This document shows, in pieces, positions 49,201 through 58,339 of a stretch of DNA of 64,000 bases; positions within the stretch are counted from its first letter, which is position 1; every line of letters begins with the position of its first letter. Under the pieces are notes generated by a model, which saw only the letters and a program-made list of their open reading frames with translations, had not been told where the DNA came from and did not search any database. The position numbers and the translations under genes are program-made. The DNA comes from Micromonospora sp. NBC_01813 (GTDB lineage Bacteria > Actinomycetota > Actinomycetes > Mycobacteriales > Micromonosporaceae), in NCBI RefSeq assembly GCF_035917335.1, contig NZ_CP109067.1, forward strand, positions 5,083,001 through 5,147,000, written 5' to 3'.

Positions 49201-50164
49201 CCTCTCCGACGCCACCGACTCCAACCTGGACCGGCGCGCGGCGATGAACGTGCCGGAGAAGTCACCCGGCCGGGGCATCACCCCCGACGGGATGCAGTTC
49301 CTCGCCGCGCTGCCCCGCGCCGACGGCGAGTCGGACACCGAGACCCTCACCGACGGCAGCCGACGATTCGTCACCGACGTCGCCGCGGCCTGGCAGGGGC
49401 CGGGAGCACCACCGATCCGGCTGCTGCCGGCAGTGGTCCCGTACGAGAGCATCCCGGACACCGGGCGGCCCGGCGTACCGATCGGCATCGCCGAGATCGA
49501 CCTGCAGCCGGTGCACCTCGACCTCGGTGCCGACCCGCACTTCATCCTGTTCGGCGACGGCGAGTCCGGCAAGAGCACCTTCCTGCGGGCCCTCGCCCAA
49601 GGCATCGTCGAGCGCACCGACCTCACCCAGGCCCGGCTGATCGTCGTCGACTACCGGCGCAGCCTGCTCGGCGACGTCGAAACCGAGCATCTCATCGGGT
49701 ACGGCACCTCGGCGCAGGTCACCGAAGGCCTCCTGGTCGAAGTGGTCAACGTGATGCGTGACCGGCTGCCCCCAGCCGACGTGACCCCCGAGCAGCTACG
49801 CGCCCGCAGTTGGTGGAAGGGCCCCGACCTGTACATCCTGGTCGACGACTACGACCTGGTCGCCGGGGGCGGCACCAATCCGCTGCTGCCGCTGCTGGAG
49901 TTCCTGCCGCAGGCCCGCGACATCGGGCTGCACCTGGTCGTCGCCCGCCGCAGCGGCGGTGCCAGCCGGGCCCTCTACGAACCGATCCTGATGCGGCTGC
50001 GCGAGCTCGGCACACCGGGTCTGGTCATGTCGGGCAACCGCGACGAAGGCGTCCTGCTCGGCAACGTCCGACCCGGACCGCTACCGCCCGGCCGGGGTTG
50101 GTTGGTCACCCGCCGGGAAGGCACCCGATTGGTCCAGTTGCTACATCTACCGTCGCGAACGTGA
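46211..50164 (+). CDS. eccC: EccC, type VII secretion FtsK/SpoIIIE-type ATPase
   Basis: 1,317 residues, a single-chain EccC. GTG 46211 follows GGGGAGGA by 8 bases. Two N-terminal membrane spans (LMMLLPMLAGSVAMALMFAG; LSYVAGGLFGLSALGMLAA) precede three ATPase domains with Walker A motifs GATGSGKS (480-487), GGPQSGKS (832-839) and GDGESGKS (1115-1122). EccC is the motor that recognises Esx substrates by their C-terminal signal, through the third domain in characterised systems. Confidence 0.97.
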   Translation: MGTVVIRRPVRQPEPEYPSGEVLLDAPPEVPAPTGRSWGQLMMLLPMLAGSVAMALMFAGRGGSTLSYVAGGLFGLSALGMLAAQLGNQAGGPSKQEMAQRRREYLAHLARQRRRVLKTVRQQQQAAFYRHPDPPALWSLPVGPRLWERRRGDPDFATVRVGLGPQELATPLVPPPPTSLEKLEPMCALALRRFLTTYASVPDMPVDMALRGFARVHLRGDVDRARALVRAVIAQATAFHAPDDLLLAVCVAPARREQWEWTKWLPHALHPTRTDAAGAVRLVSPTITGLEAMLDDVLANRPRFNLSGSVSAASGPHLLVVIDGGDPAGSDHLMTDGGVEGVTIVDLSEPPPRVLDRARLVLDVAADGAMTSVTLDGPADIGVADSCSIAEAEALAMQLAPLRLSVASRGEQPLNVEQDLADLLDLGDPAEFDIERGWVPRPNRDRLRVPLGLTPDGTPVELDLKESAQDGMGPHGLLIGATGSGKSELLRTLVLALAATHSSETLNFVLIDFKGGATFTRLDKLPHTSAVITNLSDELPLVDRMTDAINGELVRRQELLRSAGNYASQRDYEKARAAGAALDPMPALLIICDEFSELLTAKPDFIDMFVQIGRVGRSLSVHLLLASQRLEEGRLRGLDTHLSYRIGLRTFSAMESRVVLGATDAYELPRSPGHGYLRFGTEPLVRFRAAYVSGTYRSKTAEAVAAGDGDDRVQEYTTQYVAPRLPTGPRQPAPEPTDAVGESLLDILVGRLAGRGKPAHQVWLPPLGDPMTLDQMLSPLTADPERGITAANPALQGELRAAVGVIDKPFEQRRDVLWLELAGSAGHTVIIGGPQSGKSTLLRTVVSALALTHTPREVQIYCLDLGSGALASLRDLPHVGGVATRLDAGQVRRTIAELRLLMVQREHRFAERGIDSMATYRRERRHGGHTDDPFGDVFLVIDGWAAVRGEFEDLEPAINDIANRGLSFGIHLVITAGRWMDLRPAVRDVFGTRLELRLSDATDSNLDRRAAMNVPEKSPGRGITPDGMQFLAALPRADGESDTETLTDGSRRFVTDVAAAWQGPGAPPIRLLPAVVPYESIPDTGRPGVPIGIAEIDLQPVHLDLGADPHFILFGDGESGKSTFLRALAQGIVERTDLTQARLIVVDYRRSLLGDVETEHLIGYGTSAQVTEGLLVEVVNVMRDRLPPADVTPEQLRARSWWKGPDLYILVDDYDLVAGGGTNPLLPLLEFLPQARDIGLHLVVARRSGGASRALYEPILMRLRELGTPGLVMSGNRDEGVLLGNVRPGPLPPGRGWLVTRREGTRLVQLLHLPSRT

Positions 50165-50231
50165 CGGACGGTTCACAACGCTTGCGGCAACACGCTAGTT
50201 TTATCGTGGCTGATGTACGCGGGGAGGATGC

Positions 50232-50822
50232 ATGGCCGACGACTGGCTCGCCAACGAGATCATCGAAGTCGACATTCAGAAACTCGACGACTTCGCCACC
50301 TACGTGATGGACGAGCTGCGGCTCAACTTCCAGCCGAGCCTGGAGAGCGGGATCAACCACATGTTGACCATCCCGGTCCCGTTCGGCGGCTCCGGCCTGT
50401 CCGAGGGCCGGTTCTTCCAGGGCCGGCACGACGAGAATCGCCAGGCCGCTGCCCAGTTGCTCGGCGAAGTAACGAAGGGTCTCGCCTCGCTGTCCGTCGC
50501 CGCAAAGTCGATCTCCGCCGAATACTCCAATGGCGATGCCCTAGCTGAAGCGGACAACAAGACGATCTACGGAGCCTTCATGGCTGTGGATGGTCAGGAG
50601 ACGCTCAGCGGGCTATGGCAGGACCCCGGCAACGACGTCGAGGATCCGAGTCTCGCTGTCGAGCCGGAGGGCTCCTCCCCGTACGCGCCTGGGTCCGCTG
50701 ACACCGGGCTGTCGCTGTACCAGGCCGAGACGGTCGGCGAGGGGGCCGGCGCGTACGACATCGACGGCGACCACGAGGACATGCACGACGACAGGCTCGA
50801 CAGTCCCACAGCTGAGCGCTGA
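50232..50822 (+). CDS. Uncharacterised ESX-associated helical protein
   Basis: 196 residues; GGGGAGG lies 5 bases before the ATG. The first 110 residues are helical and WXG100-like in pattern (IQKLDDFATYVMDELRLNF, FFQGRHDENRQAAAQLLG, LASLSVAAKSISAEY) but lack WXG. The tail is acidic (DIDGDHEDMHDDRLD). It starts 67 bases after eccC and 32 bases before the Pro-rich substrate gene, so it is likely a co-exported partner of that protein. Confidence 0.8.
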   Translation: MADDWLANEIIEVDIQKLDDFATYVMDELRLNFQPSLESGINHMLTIPVPFGGSGLSEGRFFQGRHDENRQAAAQLLGEVTKGLASLSVAAKSISAEYSNGDALAEADNKTIYGAFMAVDGQETLSGLWQDPGNDVEDPSLAVEPEGSSPYAPGSADTGLSLYQAETVGEGAGAYDIDGDHEDMHDDRLDSPTAER

Positions 50823-50854
50823 GACACCGCGAGCAGGGGCAACGAGGAGCGGGG

Positions 50855-52510
50855 ATGTCCGAAGACTACTTTGGCTGGCGTCCGGTGTCGGTTCCGTATC
50901 CGTACGGCAACAGCGACTACGTCACCGTCGACCACTCCGATCCCAACCAGCGCTACGAACCCACCGTATGGAGCAAGGACACCACCAACATCGAGACGAT
51001 GTGGGGCTGGATCCAGAACGAGAGCGACGAGCGGGTGCTGGCCGTCGCCGAGATGTGGCGTCGGATCACCGTGCTGCTGGAAAGCACCCGCGACAACCTG
51101 CAGCGGTACGCCACCGCGCTGGCCGCCAAGTGGCAGTCACCGGCAGGTGAGTACTTCATGGAGCGGGTGGGTGCGACGCTCTACTCGCTCGACGAGTGGC
51201 GCGAGGCGGCGGACAGCAACTATCGCGGCCTGGAGCAGTTGGCCTCGACGATCAAGACGGCGCAGCAGAACTTCAGACCGCTGTGGGAGCAGTACATCGT
51301 CGTGGCGGCGGACCCGGACAAGGGCTGGCAGTGGTCCGACACCTACGACTGGATCCCCGGGCTGACCGGCCGGACCCGGCAGGACGTGATGGACGAATTC
51401 TTCGATCGCGCCCGGGACATCATGAAGCCGCTCGCCGACACGTACATCGACGTGTACATCAGCCACATCACCCGCGGCACCATGTTCAAGGGCCCAACCG
51501 ACGCAGCGGTTAATCACCCGCAGGACATCCCCGCTCCCAACCCATTCGGGCCCCCGCCCGGAGCACCGCCCGGTGGTGGCCCCGGTGCGCCGCCAGGCGG
51601 GCCGCGACCCGGACTTCCCGGCGGGCCTGGTCCTGACGCGCTGGCACCGCCTCAGTTGCCGGACGGGTTGAACCTGGCCGGTGGCGCAGTCACCGCACCG
51701 GCTCCGCCGCCGGGTTCCGTCGTGCCGCCGCCGGGTGCCGGTCCGGCACCGAGCCCACCGCCAGCGGTCGTGCCGCCCGGTGGGTCGCCGATCGGACCCC
51801 GACCGGGTAGTCCTGGGCTCGGCCGGCCGAACCTGCCGCCGACGCCCGGCGGCAACCGCCCGACCGCACCGACCCGGCCGCCGGGGCCACCCCGGCCGGC
51901 GTTGCCGGGAGCCGGCGCACCGTCGCAGGCGAAGGGACCGGCCGCACGCGGGCCAGCACCGAAACCTCCCACCCTGCCGGGCAGCACCGGCCCGAACAGC
52001 GGTGCCCGGCCACCAGCTCCGGGCAGCCGGCCACCGGTCGGCCGGGGAACCCCGCCCACCGGTCCGCAGTTGCCGGGCAGCACATCGGGTCGCCCGGCCC
52101 GGCCGGCGGGCAGTGCCGGGCGGCCGGCAACGCCGCCGCCGAGCCTGGGTGGGCAGCGCCCGGCCGCGAAGCCAACGGCCAGCGGCCCACGGCTGCCGGG
52201 CCCGGCCACGCCGGGCGCTGCCGGCAGGGCCGCCCCGGTCAAGCCGCAACTGCCCGGCCGGGCCGGGCCGGCCAAGCCTGGTAGCACCGCAGGCAAGGGG
52301 CCCGCGCCGACGCTGGGCGGTCAGCGTGGGCAGACCCCGACCGGTAGTGGTGCCCGCCAGCACCGCAAGTCCGACGACCAGCAGCAGAGCTGGGCGTACG
52401 GCGACGGCGACGACGAGCTGTGGGAAACCGAGTCGACAGCCACCGGCACGATCGACACGCCCGTCGAGAAACGCCCGACGGAGCAGGGCCGAAGCCTCGG
52501 CCAACAATGA
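50855..52510 (+). CDS. PPE/EspB-like type VII substrate with long Pro-rich tail
   Basis: 551 residues. The N-terminal ~230 residues are helical, with KWQSPAGEYFMERV at a helical turn where PPE/WXG proteins have WxG. From about residue 228 the protein is almost entirely Pro/Gly/Ala-rich repeats, ending in a short charged tail. GAGGAG precedes the ATG. This architecture resembles EspB or PPE proteins, which are exported by ESX systems and may assemble outside the cell. Confidence 0.85.
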   Translation: MSEDYFGWRPVSVPYPYGNSDYVTVDHSDPNQRYEPTVWSKDTTNIETMWGWIQNESDERVLAVAEMWRRITVLLESTRDNLQRYATALAAKWQSPAGEYFMERVGATLYSLDEWREAADSNYRGLEQLASTIKTAQQNFRPLWEQYIVVAADPDKGWQWSDTYDWIPGLTGRTRQDVMDEFFDRARDIMKPLADTYIDVYISHITRGTMFKGPTDAAVNHPQDIPAPNPFGPPPGAPPGGGPGAPPGGPRPGLPGGPGPDALAPPQLPDGLNLAGGAVTAPAPPPGSVVPPPGAGPAPSPPPAVVPPGGSPIGPRPGSPGLGRPNLPPTPGGNRPTAPTRPPGPPRPALPGAGAPSQAKGPAARGPAPKPPTLPGSTGPNSGARPPAPGSRPPVGRGTPPTGPQLPGSTSGRPARPAGSAGRPATPPPSLGGQRPAAKPTASGPRLPGPATPGAAGRAAPVKPQLPGRAGPAKPGSTAGKGPAPTLGGQRGQTPTGSGARQHRKSDDQQQSWAYGDGDDELWETESTATGTIDTPVEKRPTEQGRSLGQQ

Positions 52511-52619
52511 GCGGTGATCCGCCCAGCTGGCGTGACACCGGACGAAGCGCCACCGGGCGTATCATTTGGTCACCCGGCACCACGCTGAGTGACTCTCAAG
52601 TCGAGGGGACGACACCGCC

Positions 52620-53906
52620 ATGCGCTCTGCTCAGCGTCTGACGGCCCTGGCGGTCGCGATCGCCGTCTGCGGCCTCGGGGCGGTGGCACTGCCCGGCCCG
52701 GCCCACGCCGACGACATCCGGGACCAGTCCTGGCATGTCGAGGCGATGCGGCTGGCCGAGGTGCACCAGATCACCCAGGGCGAGGGGGTCACGGTCGCGG
52801 TCGTCGACTCCGGTGTCGACGCCAGCCACCCCGACCTGCGGGACAACGTCCTTCCCGGTGCGGACATGTACGACCGCAACAGCAACGGCCACATCGACCG
52901 ACGCAACCACGGCACCGGGATGGCGTCGCTGATCGCTGGCCACGGCCACGGACCCGACGGGCGCGATGGGGTCCTCGGGGTCGCGCCGAAGGCGAAGATC
53001 CTGCCGGTCGCCATCACCAGCCCGAATACCCCCATCATCCCGCCCCGATCGATCGGGACCGGGATCGACTGGGCGGTCGCCAACGGTGCCGACATCATCA
53101 ACGTCTCACTGACCGGATCGTCGGACCCGGCGCTCGAGCGGGCCGTCAAGAACGCCCACCAGCGCGGGGTCATCGTCGTCGCCGGCATCGGCAACCGGCG
53201 GGACATCCTGATCGGCCAGCCGGCCCGCAGCGAGTGGACCATCGCGGTGACCAGCAGCGGCCGCGAACTCGGCCTCAGTCCGGAGTCGATCCGGGCCGAG
53301 CAGACACACATTGCCGCTCCCGGCGAGGACATCACGCAGGCAGCCGTAGGCGGGGGCTACTACTCCGTCGACGGCGCGAGTTCCGCGACCGCGCTGGTGT
53401 CGGGGGCGTTTGCGCTGCTCAAGGCCAGGTATCCGGACGAGGATCAGGGCCAGCTGTTCCAACGGATGGTCGGCACCTCGATCGACGCCGGTCCGCCCGG
53501 CAAGGATCTGGACTTCGGCTGGGGCATCCTGGACATCCACGCGGCCCTCACCACCGAGCCGGACGACCGGACCAGCCCTCGGCCTTCGGAGTCGCCGGAC
53601 CCGATCGCCTACCTGCCGCCCGAGCCGGGGTACTCGTTCGGGATGGACGAGCTGATCGGCATGCTGATGTTCTTCGGAATCCTCGGCGTGCTGATCACCG
53701 GCATCGTGCTACTGATCCGTTGGCTACGGCGTCGGTCGAGACGCCAGGCGGCGGCGTTCGGTGGCACGCCGGAGGGCGGGCCGGCTGAAGTTGCCGGCTC
53801 CGGCGCGCTGGTGCCGGCGTCCAACGGGCCGCCCCCGCCGGACCACACTGGGGCGGATCCACCGCCAGACACCGACGACTCGGTCTGGCGACCGCCGCCC
53901 CGATGA
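52620..53906 (+). CDS. mycP: Mycosin (type VII secretion subtilisin-like protease) 2
   Basis: 428 residues: signal peptide (RLTALAVAIAVCGLGAVAL), triad D63 (VAVVDSGVD), H97 (NHGTGMASLIAGHG) and S254. The Ser lies in GASSATALVSG rather than the usual GTSxA. A C-terminal membrane helix (IGMLMFFGILGVLITGIVLLI) is followed by basic residues and a Pro-rich tail. It is the second mycosin of the locus, co-directional with the EspB-like gene, and overlaps the following membrane-protein gene by four bases. Confidence 0.95.
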   Translation: MRSAQRLTALAVAIAVCGLGAVALPGPAHADDIRDQSWHVEAMRLAEVHQITQGEGVTVAVVDSGVDASHPDLRDNVLPGADMYDRNSNGHIDRRNHGTGMASLIAGHGHGPDGRDGVLGVAPKAKILPVAITSPNTPIIPPRSIGTGIDWAVANGADIINVSLTGSSDPALERAVKNAHQRGVIVVAGIGNRRDILIGQPARSEWTIAVTSSGRELGLSPESIRAEQTHIAAPGEDITQAAVGGGYYSVDGASSATALVSGAFALLKARYPDEDQGQLFQRMVGTSIDAGPPGKDLDFGWGILDIHAALTTEPDDRTSPRPSESPDPIAYLPPEPGYSFGMDELIGMLMFFGILGVLITGIVLLIRWLRRRSRRQAAAFGGTPEGGPAEVAGSGALVPASNGPPPPDHTGADPPPDTDDSVWRPPPR

Positions 53907-54325
53907 CCGCCGAACCGCGACGCCCGCCACCGGCAGTCGTCGCCGCCGTGTGGCTGATGGTCCCGACCGCGGTCATCTGGCTGGTCGCCGGGCTGGCGTT
54001 CCTGGTGGTGACCTTCCGGGCCGAGGGTGACGCCAAGTTCCTACTGTGGATCATCGCGGTGGCGATTCTCGGGCTCTGCCTGATGCTGGTTTTCATGACG
54101 CTGGCCGGCATGCGGCTCACCTGGGTAGGCGGGGAGGCGGCCCTGCGGACGCCCGCAGGGTTCACTTTCGGCGTACTGCTGGTCCTGCTGACCGGTCTGG
54201 TGCTGTTCGGCAAGGTCGAATACCACCACACGATGCTGCCGCCGATGGCCGTCGGCGGGCTGGCCGGAGTCGCGTTGCTCCTGCTCGAGACGCCGCCCGC
54301 CCGCCGCTGGCTGGCACCACGCTGA
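53903..54325 (+). CDS. Small four-helix membrane protein coupled to mycP
   Basis: 140 residues with four hydrophobic segments (AAVWLMVPTAVIWLVAGLAF; LLWIIAVAILGLCLMLVFM; FTFGVLLVLLTGLVLFG; MAVGGLAGVALLLLE). It overlaps mycP by ATGA. No family recognised; the coupling suggests an accessory role at the ESX membrane complex. Confidence 0.8.
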   Translation: MTAEPRRPPPAVVAAVWLMVPTAVIWLVAGLAFLVVTFRAEGDAKFLLWIIAVAILGLCLMLVFMTLAGMRLTWVGGEAALRTPAGFTFGVLLVLLTGLVLFGKVEYHHTMLPPMAVGGLAGVALLLLETPPARRWLAPR

Positions 54326-54370
54326 TTCGCCCTGGCAGCCGAGCCGACAGAACTCGGGTGGCCGCTGCTG

Positions 54371-55621
54371 TCACGCGGCCGGCGGTGGCTCCTGCTGCGC
54401 CGGGCCGTCCTGTGCTGGCAGCCAACGGTGGTTCGCCGCGTCGAAGCGGGCGAGTAGTTCGTCGCGTCCGTCCTGATGCACGATGTGCAGTCCGGCTCCG
54501 TCCGGCACCACGAGCGCGTGCTGTTGTGGACTGCCGTCGAGCCAGCTCGACGGCGTGTCCGGGCCGGGCTGCCAGCGGATCACCGGCACCCACTCGTCGT
54601 CGGACGAGAATGGTGACTGTGGACCGAGCAGGCCCAACCGGGCGTACAGCCGTCGTGGGGTGTCTCGGCCTCGGCCGTACCAGCGGCTCACCAGCCCGGC
54701 GATCCGGTCGTAGCCGTCCGACACGTACGAATGCAGGTAGCGGTGCGGAATCAGCACCTGCATCCGCAACGGTGCGTCCGGATCGGGCGGGGACAGATCA
54801 GGCACGTCCGGATCGGGCGGGGACAGATCAGGCGGGCCCGGATCAGGGGCGTCGCCGGTCGGGCCGCCGCTTCGCAGTTCGTCGAGCCAGCCGCTGACTT
54901 CGCGTACCGCCGATCCTGGCAGGCTGACCGCCGACGGGGTGCCCGGATTGACGGCGAGTTGCCAGCTCGGGTCGGGCCAGTTGGCGAACAGTTGGACGCT
55001 GGTCGCGGTCGCCGCCGCCGTCGCGGTGTCGCCGAGCGCCTGACGCATCAGTGCCGGTGAGGTGAACACCGGCACCGACGGTCGTCTGTGTTCGTCGGGC
55101 AGGCACCACCAGGGGAAATCCGGGTCACTCAGCCCTGGTGGCTCAGGCGCGCCGGTGCCGGCGCCGCCCGGCGGCAGCGGCACGGTGAATTCTGCCCGCA
55201 GCAGCGCGGCCATCAGCGCGTCGGGTTCCTCGGCCAGGATCGCGGCACGCAGCGCCTGAGCGACCTCCACGGTGGTCCCGGAGCTGGGCAGGTCACGCAG
55301 TTCCCCGGCGGGGATGCGGGCGGCGTTCGGTGACCCCGGATCGACCGCGAGGATCCAGCTGTCGTCGGGAAGGTTGGCCGCCACCTCGGCCAGCTCCACT
55401 GTGACGTACCGCACCGATTCGCCGGGTAGCGCGGTGGCGATGGCCTGCTCGGAGGTGAACGCCAGCACGTGCGTCTGGCCGTCGTGCTGCACGGTCGGCC
55501 AGGCGAACGGCGCACTGCCGGCCGCGGTTTCGGCGGACACCGGCAGCAACAGTGGGCCTCCGCCGAGCGCCGCCAGCCCATCCGGGTGGTCCGCCCGGTC
55601 AGGCCGGTCGGCGGCGGTCAC
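54371..55621 (-). CDS. SseB-family protein with two SseB-like domains
   Basis: 416 residues from GTG 55621, overlapping the SUKH-3 gene stop (GTGA). Two SseB-type units are visible: GPLLLPVSAETAAGS...THVLAFTSEQAI...LAVDPGSPNAARIPAGEL and VPVFTSPALMRQAL...LAVNPGTPSAVSLPGSAV. Between and after them are acidic Pro repeats (PDLSPPDPD) and a C-terminal region with WVPVIRWQPGPD. SseB-type proteins are frequent in actinobacterial ESX and toxin loci, with an unclear enhancer or chaperone role. Confidence 0.85.
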   Translation of the reverse strand: MTAADRPDRADHPDGLAALGGGPLLLPVSAETAAGSAPFAWPTVQHDGQTHVLAFTSEQAIATALPGESVRYVTVELAEVAANLPDDSWILAVDPGSPNAARIPAGELRDLPSSGTTVEVAQALRAAILAEEPDALMAALLRAEFTVPLPPGGAGTGAPEPPGLSDPDFPWWCLPDEHRRPSVPVFTSPALMRQALGDTATAAATATSVQLFANWPDPSWQLAVNPGTPSAVSLPGSAVREVSGWLDELRSGGPTGDAPDPGPPDLSPPDPDVPDLSPPDPDAPLRMQVLIPHRYLHSYVSDGYDRIAGLVSRWYGRGRDTPRRLYARLGLLGPQSPFSSDDEWVPVIRWQPGPDTPSSWLDGSPQQHALVVPDGAGLHIVHQDGRDELLARFDAANHRWLPAQDGPAQQEPPPAA

Positions 55622-56118
55622 CAGTGGCCGTCCTCGTCGACCCGCGATGGACGCAGCCCGAGCAGCAGGGTGCTGATGGCCTGCTCGATCGAGGCTCCGA
55701 CGTACCAGTCGCCGCCGTGGTCCAGCACGAAGACCCGCCGCCGCTCGTCGATGGCCAGGATCCCCGGGCCGGCGGTTTCCACGCCGATCGGGCTGAGCGG
55801 TACGCCGAGTACGTCACCGAAGGTGGCAAGGGTGGCGATGGTGTGCACCGCCGGTAGCGGATCGAGGTGCACCGCGCTCGGTGCCACGTCCACGCCGGGT
55901 CCGTCCGGTTCGACGCGCAGGCCGCCGAACTCGGCGTACACCTCGATTGCCGGACCGACGACGGCGTGTTGCCGCCCGTCGGGGCCGACCTGTGCGGCGA
56001 TCCGCAGCGCCCAGTCCCGGCCGCGCTGATCGTCGCGGTCTGACGCCCGCCAGCCCGCCCGCGACAGCATGGCTGCCACCTCGGCGGGGAACCGCTCCTC
56101 GCCGCCGTGCCGACTCAT
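55618..56118 (-). CDS. SUKH-3 immunity protein
   Basis: 166 residues from ATG 56118, overlapping the deaminase stop by ATGA. It has the SUKH-3 signatures: FPAEVAAMLSRAGWRASDRD, AIEVYAEFGGLRVEPDGPG, LGVPLSPIGVE and VFVLDHGGDWYVGASIEQAI. Coupling to the deaminase gene marks it as the cognate antidote. Confidence 0.9.
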   Translation of the reverse strand: MSRHGGEERFPAEVAAMLSRAGWRASDRDDQRGRDWALRIAAQVGPDGRQHAVVGPAIEVYAEFGGLRVEPDGPGVDVAPSAVHLDPLPAVHTIATLATFGDVLGVPLSPIGVETAGPGILAIDERRRVFVLDHGGDWYVGASIEQAISTLLLGLRPSRVDEDGHW

Positions 56119-56501
56119 TCGAGCACCTCGACGCCGAACCAGTCGAGCAACTGCCGGCAGGACCGGCATGGTGCGACGGTCTGGCCGTGCGCGGGGTCAC
56201 CCGGTTCCCGGATCAGGGTCAACCGCAGCCGGGCTCCCCACAGCGCGGCCCTGGCCGCCGCCGGTGACAGGTCCGCAGCGGACGGATCCTGCGCGGCGTA
56301 CAGCTGGTCGGAGATCAGGACCGGCTCGGCGCACCACCCGGCGAAGCGTTCGCGGTGCTGCACGGGGAGGCCGTGCAGCAGGCGGCGGACCAGCGGATGC
56401 AGCTCGGGGGCGAGGTCGCCGCGGACCGACGTGTGTGTGTGGACCCGGCCGCCGACGAGCAGGGCTGCCGCTGCCAGGGGCAGCATGCGTACCTGCGCCA
56501 C
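56115..56501 (-). CDS. Stand-alone YwqJ-related deaminase
   Basis: 128 residues from GTG 56501 (AAGGAG 4 bases upstream). The zinc-deaminase motifs are complete: WCAEP (C57-A-E59) and PCRSCRQLLDWFGVEV (C112, C115), the same as in the giant toxin's deaminase module. No secretion domain is attached, so it may be a toxin tip captured as a free gene, or a cytoplasmic enzyme. It forms an overlapping operon with SUKH-3 and SseB genes. Confidence 0.85.
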   Translation of the reverse strand: MAQVRMLPLAAAALLVGGRVHTHTSVRGDLAPELHPLVRRLLHGLPVQHRERFAGWCAEPVLISDQLYAAQDPSAADLSPAAARAALWGARLRLTLIREPGDPAHGQTVAPCRSCRQLLDWFGVEVLE

Positions 56502-56646
56502 GATTCTCCTTCGGGTGAGCGGAACGTCGAAGGTGAGCCTAGACAATCGGCGTCGATCCGGCGGGATCCCGATCGCCGGTCACGGTGGTTGGTGCGACTG
56601 AGATATCGTCGGATTCCCTTGTCCTGCCGCGTAGGGAGCCGGAGCA

Positions 56647-58332
56647 ATGACGCGCACCCTCTCGGTCTGCCCGGACCAGCCCGGGGCCTATCCGTCGATC
56701 GGTGACGCGCTGGCGGCGGCCGACGACGACTCGGTGGTGGCGGTCGCCCCGGGCACCTACTACGAGGCGTTGTTCGTCAACGATCGACGGATCACGGTGG
56801 TCGCCGCGCAGGGGGCGGGCACGGTGACGATCGACGCGTCGAGCGGTGCATACCCGACGGTGTCGGTCAACGGCGGTGTCGTGGAGCTGCGCGACCTGGT
56901 GCTGCGTGCGGGCGACGCGTCGGCGGTTGCGGCTTCCCGGACCACTTTGACCATGAGCGGCTGTCAGCTGCATGCCGGCTTCGGCGCCGGGGTCACGGTC
57001 GGCAGCAGGTCGAGCTTCGCCCTGACCCGGTGCACGGTCACCGGCGCGCGGTACGGCCTGGTCGTCGAGGACGCCGACGGCACCGTCGACGGTTGTGAGT
57101 TCACCGACATCGGCGAGGACGGGATCATCGTGCGGATCGGGGCGGCGCCGACGATCCGGGCCACCAGCATCACCGGTTGCGGTAACCGGGGGGTCTACGT
57201 CTACCAGTACGGTCGGCCGACGCTGGAGACCTGTGAGATCTCGCAGACCGGTGGGGCCGGGGTCGCCGTGGCGCACCAGAGTGCGCCGATCTTGCTGCGT
57301 TGCCGGATCCGGGACACCCGTGGCCCGGCCGTGTCGTTCGGTCGCGGCTGCCGGGGCAGCGTCGAGCATTGCAGCACCGAGAACACCGCCGAGCCGGCCA
57401 TCGAGGTGGCCGACGGTGCCGAGCCGACGATCGTCACCGGTACGGCCGGGCGCAACGCGGTGTTCGGTACGGCGGCGGCCGCGCAGACCGGGGGCGGTCA
57501 GGACACCGCCCGCGCCGACGGGTTGCTGGCCGAGCTCGACGCGATGGTCGGCCTCGAATCCGTGAAGGACGAGGTCCGGGGGCTGATCGACGAGATTCAG
57601 GTGAACGAGTGGCGGCGGGGTGCCGGGTTGCCGGTCAGCGCGGTCAGCCACCATCTGATCTTCGCGGGTGCGCCGGGCACGGGTAAGACGACGGTCGCCC
57701 GGATCTACGGCGAGTTGCTGGCCGCGTTGGGGGTGTTGCCGGGTGGGTCGTTCCGTGAGGTCTCCCGCCGGGACCTGGTCGGGCAGTATCTCGGCCATAC
57801 CGCGGAGAAGACGGCGGCTGTCTTCGACCGGGCGCGGGGCGGTGTGTTGTTCATCGACGAGGCGTACACGTTGTCCCGGTCGCTCGGCAGTGGCGGCGGC
57901 GACTTCGGCCAGGAGGCGATCGACACGTTGGTCAAGTTGATGGAGGACCACCGCGACGAGATCGCGGTGATCGCCGCCGGCTACACGGGTGAGATGCTGC
58001 AGTTCCTCGACGCCAACCCTGGGCTGGCTTCCCGGTTCGCCAAGACGGTGGAGTTCGGCAACTACTCGCCGCAGCAGCTGGTCGTCATCGTCGAACGGAT
58101 GGCGGCCAACGACGAGTATCTGCTCGCCGAGACCGTGCCCGAGGTGCTGCTCGGCCACTTCGGGCAGATGCATCGGGACGACAACTTCGGCAACGCCCGC
58201 GAGGCACGCAAGCTTTTCGAGGGGGTACGCAAGGCGCAGGCGCAGCGGCTGCGCCAGTCCGGTCAGCGGCCCAGCCTGGACGAGCTGCGGACGGTCACCG
58301 AAGCCGATGTACGCGCGGCGACCGGTCGTTGA
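56647..58332 (+). CDS. Right-handed beta-helix repeat fused to EccA-like AAA+ ATPase
   Basis: 561 residues. Residues 1-280 are parallel beta-helix repeats ([61 protein letters not shown]). Residues 295-561 are a CbxX/CfxQ AAA+ domain with Walker A GAPGTGKT (341-348), Walker [11 protein letters not shown] and sensor-like SRFAKTVEF. This ATPase type is that of EccA in ESX systems, where the N-terminal part is a TPR domain; here a beta helix takes its place. It directly precedes eccE by 7 bases. A role in substrate or chaperone recycling is inferred. Confidence 0.9.
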   Translation: MTRTLSVCPDQPGAYPSIGDALAAADDDSVVAVAPGTYYEALFVNDRRITVVAAQGAGTVTIDASSGAYPTVSVNGGVVELRDLVLRAGDASAVAASRTTLTMSGCQLHAGFGAGVTVGSRSSFALTRCTVTGARYGLVVEDADGTVDGCEFTDIGEDGIIVRIGAAPTIRATSITGCGNRGVYVYQYGRPTLETCEISQTGGAGVAVAHQSAPILLRCRIRDTRGPAVSFGRGCRGSVEHCSTENTAEPAIEVADGAEPTIVTGTAGRNAVFGTAAAAQTGGGQDTARADGLLAELDAMVGLESVKDEVRGLIDEIQVNEWRRGAGLPVSAVSHHLIFAGAPGTGKTTVARIYGELLAALGVLPGGSFREVSRRDLVGQYLGHTAEKTAAVFDRARGGVLFIDEAYTLSRSLGSGGGDFGQEAIDTLVKLMEDHRDEIAVIAAGYTGEMLQFLDANPGLASRFAKTVEFGNYSPQQLVVIVERMAANDEYLLAETVPEVLLGHFGQMHRDDNFGNAREARKLFEGVRKAQAQRLRQSGQRPSLDELRTVTEADVRAATGR

Positions 58333-58339
58333 GCCAGCC

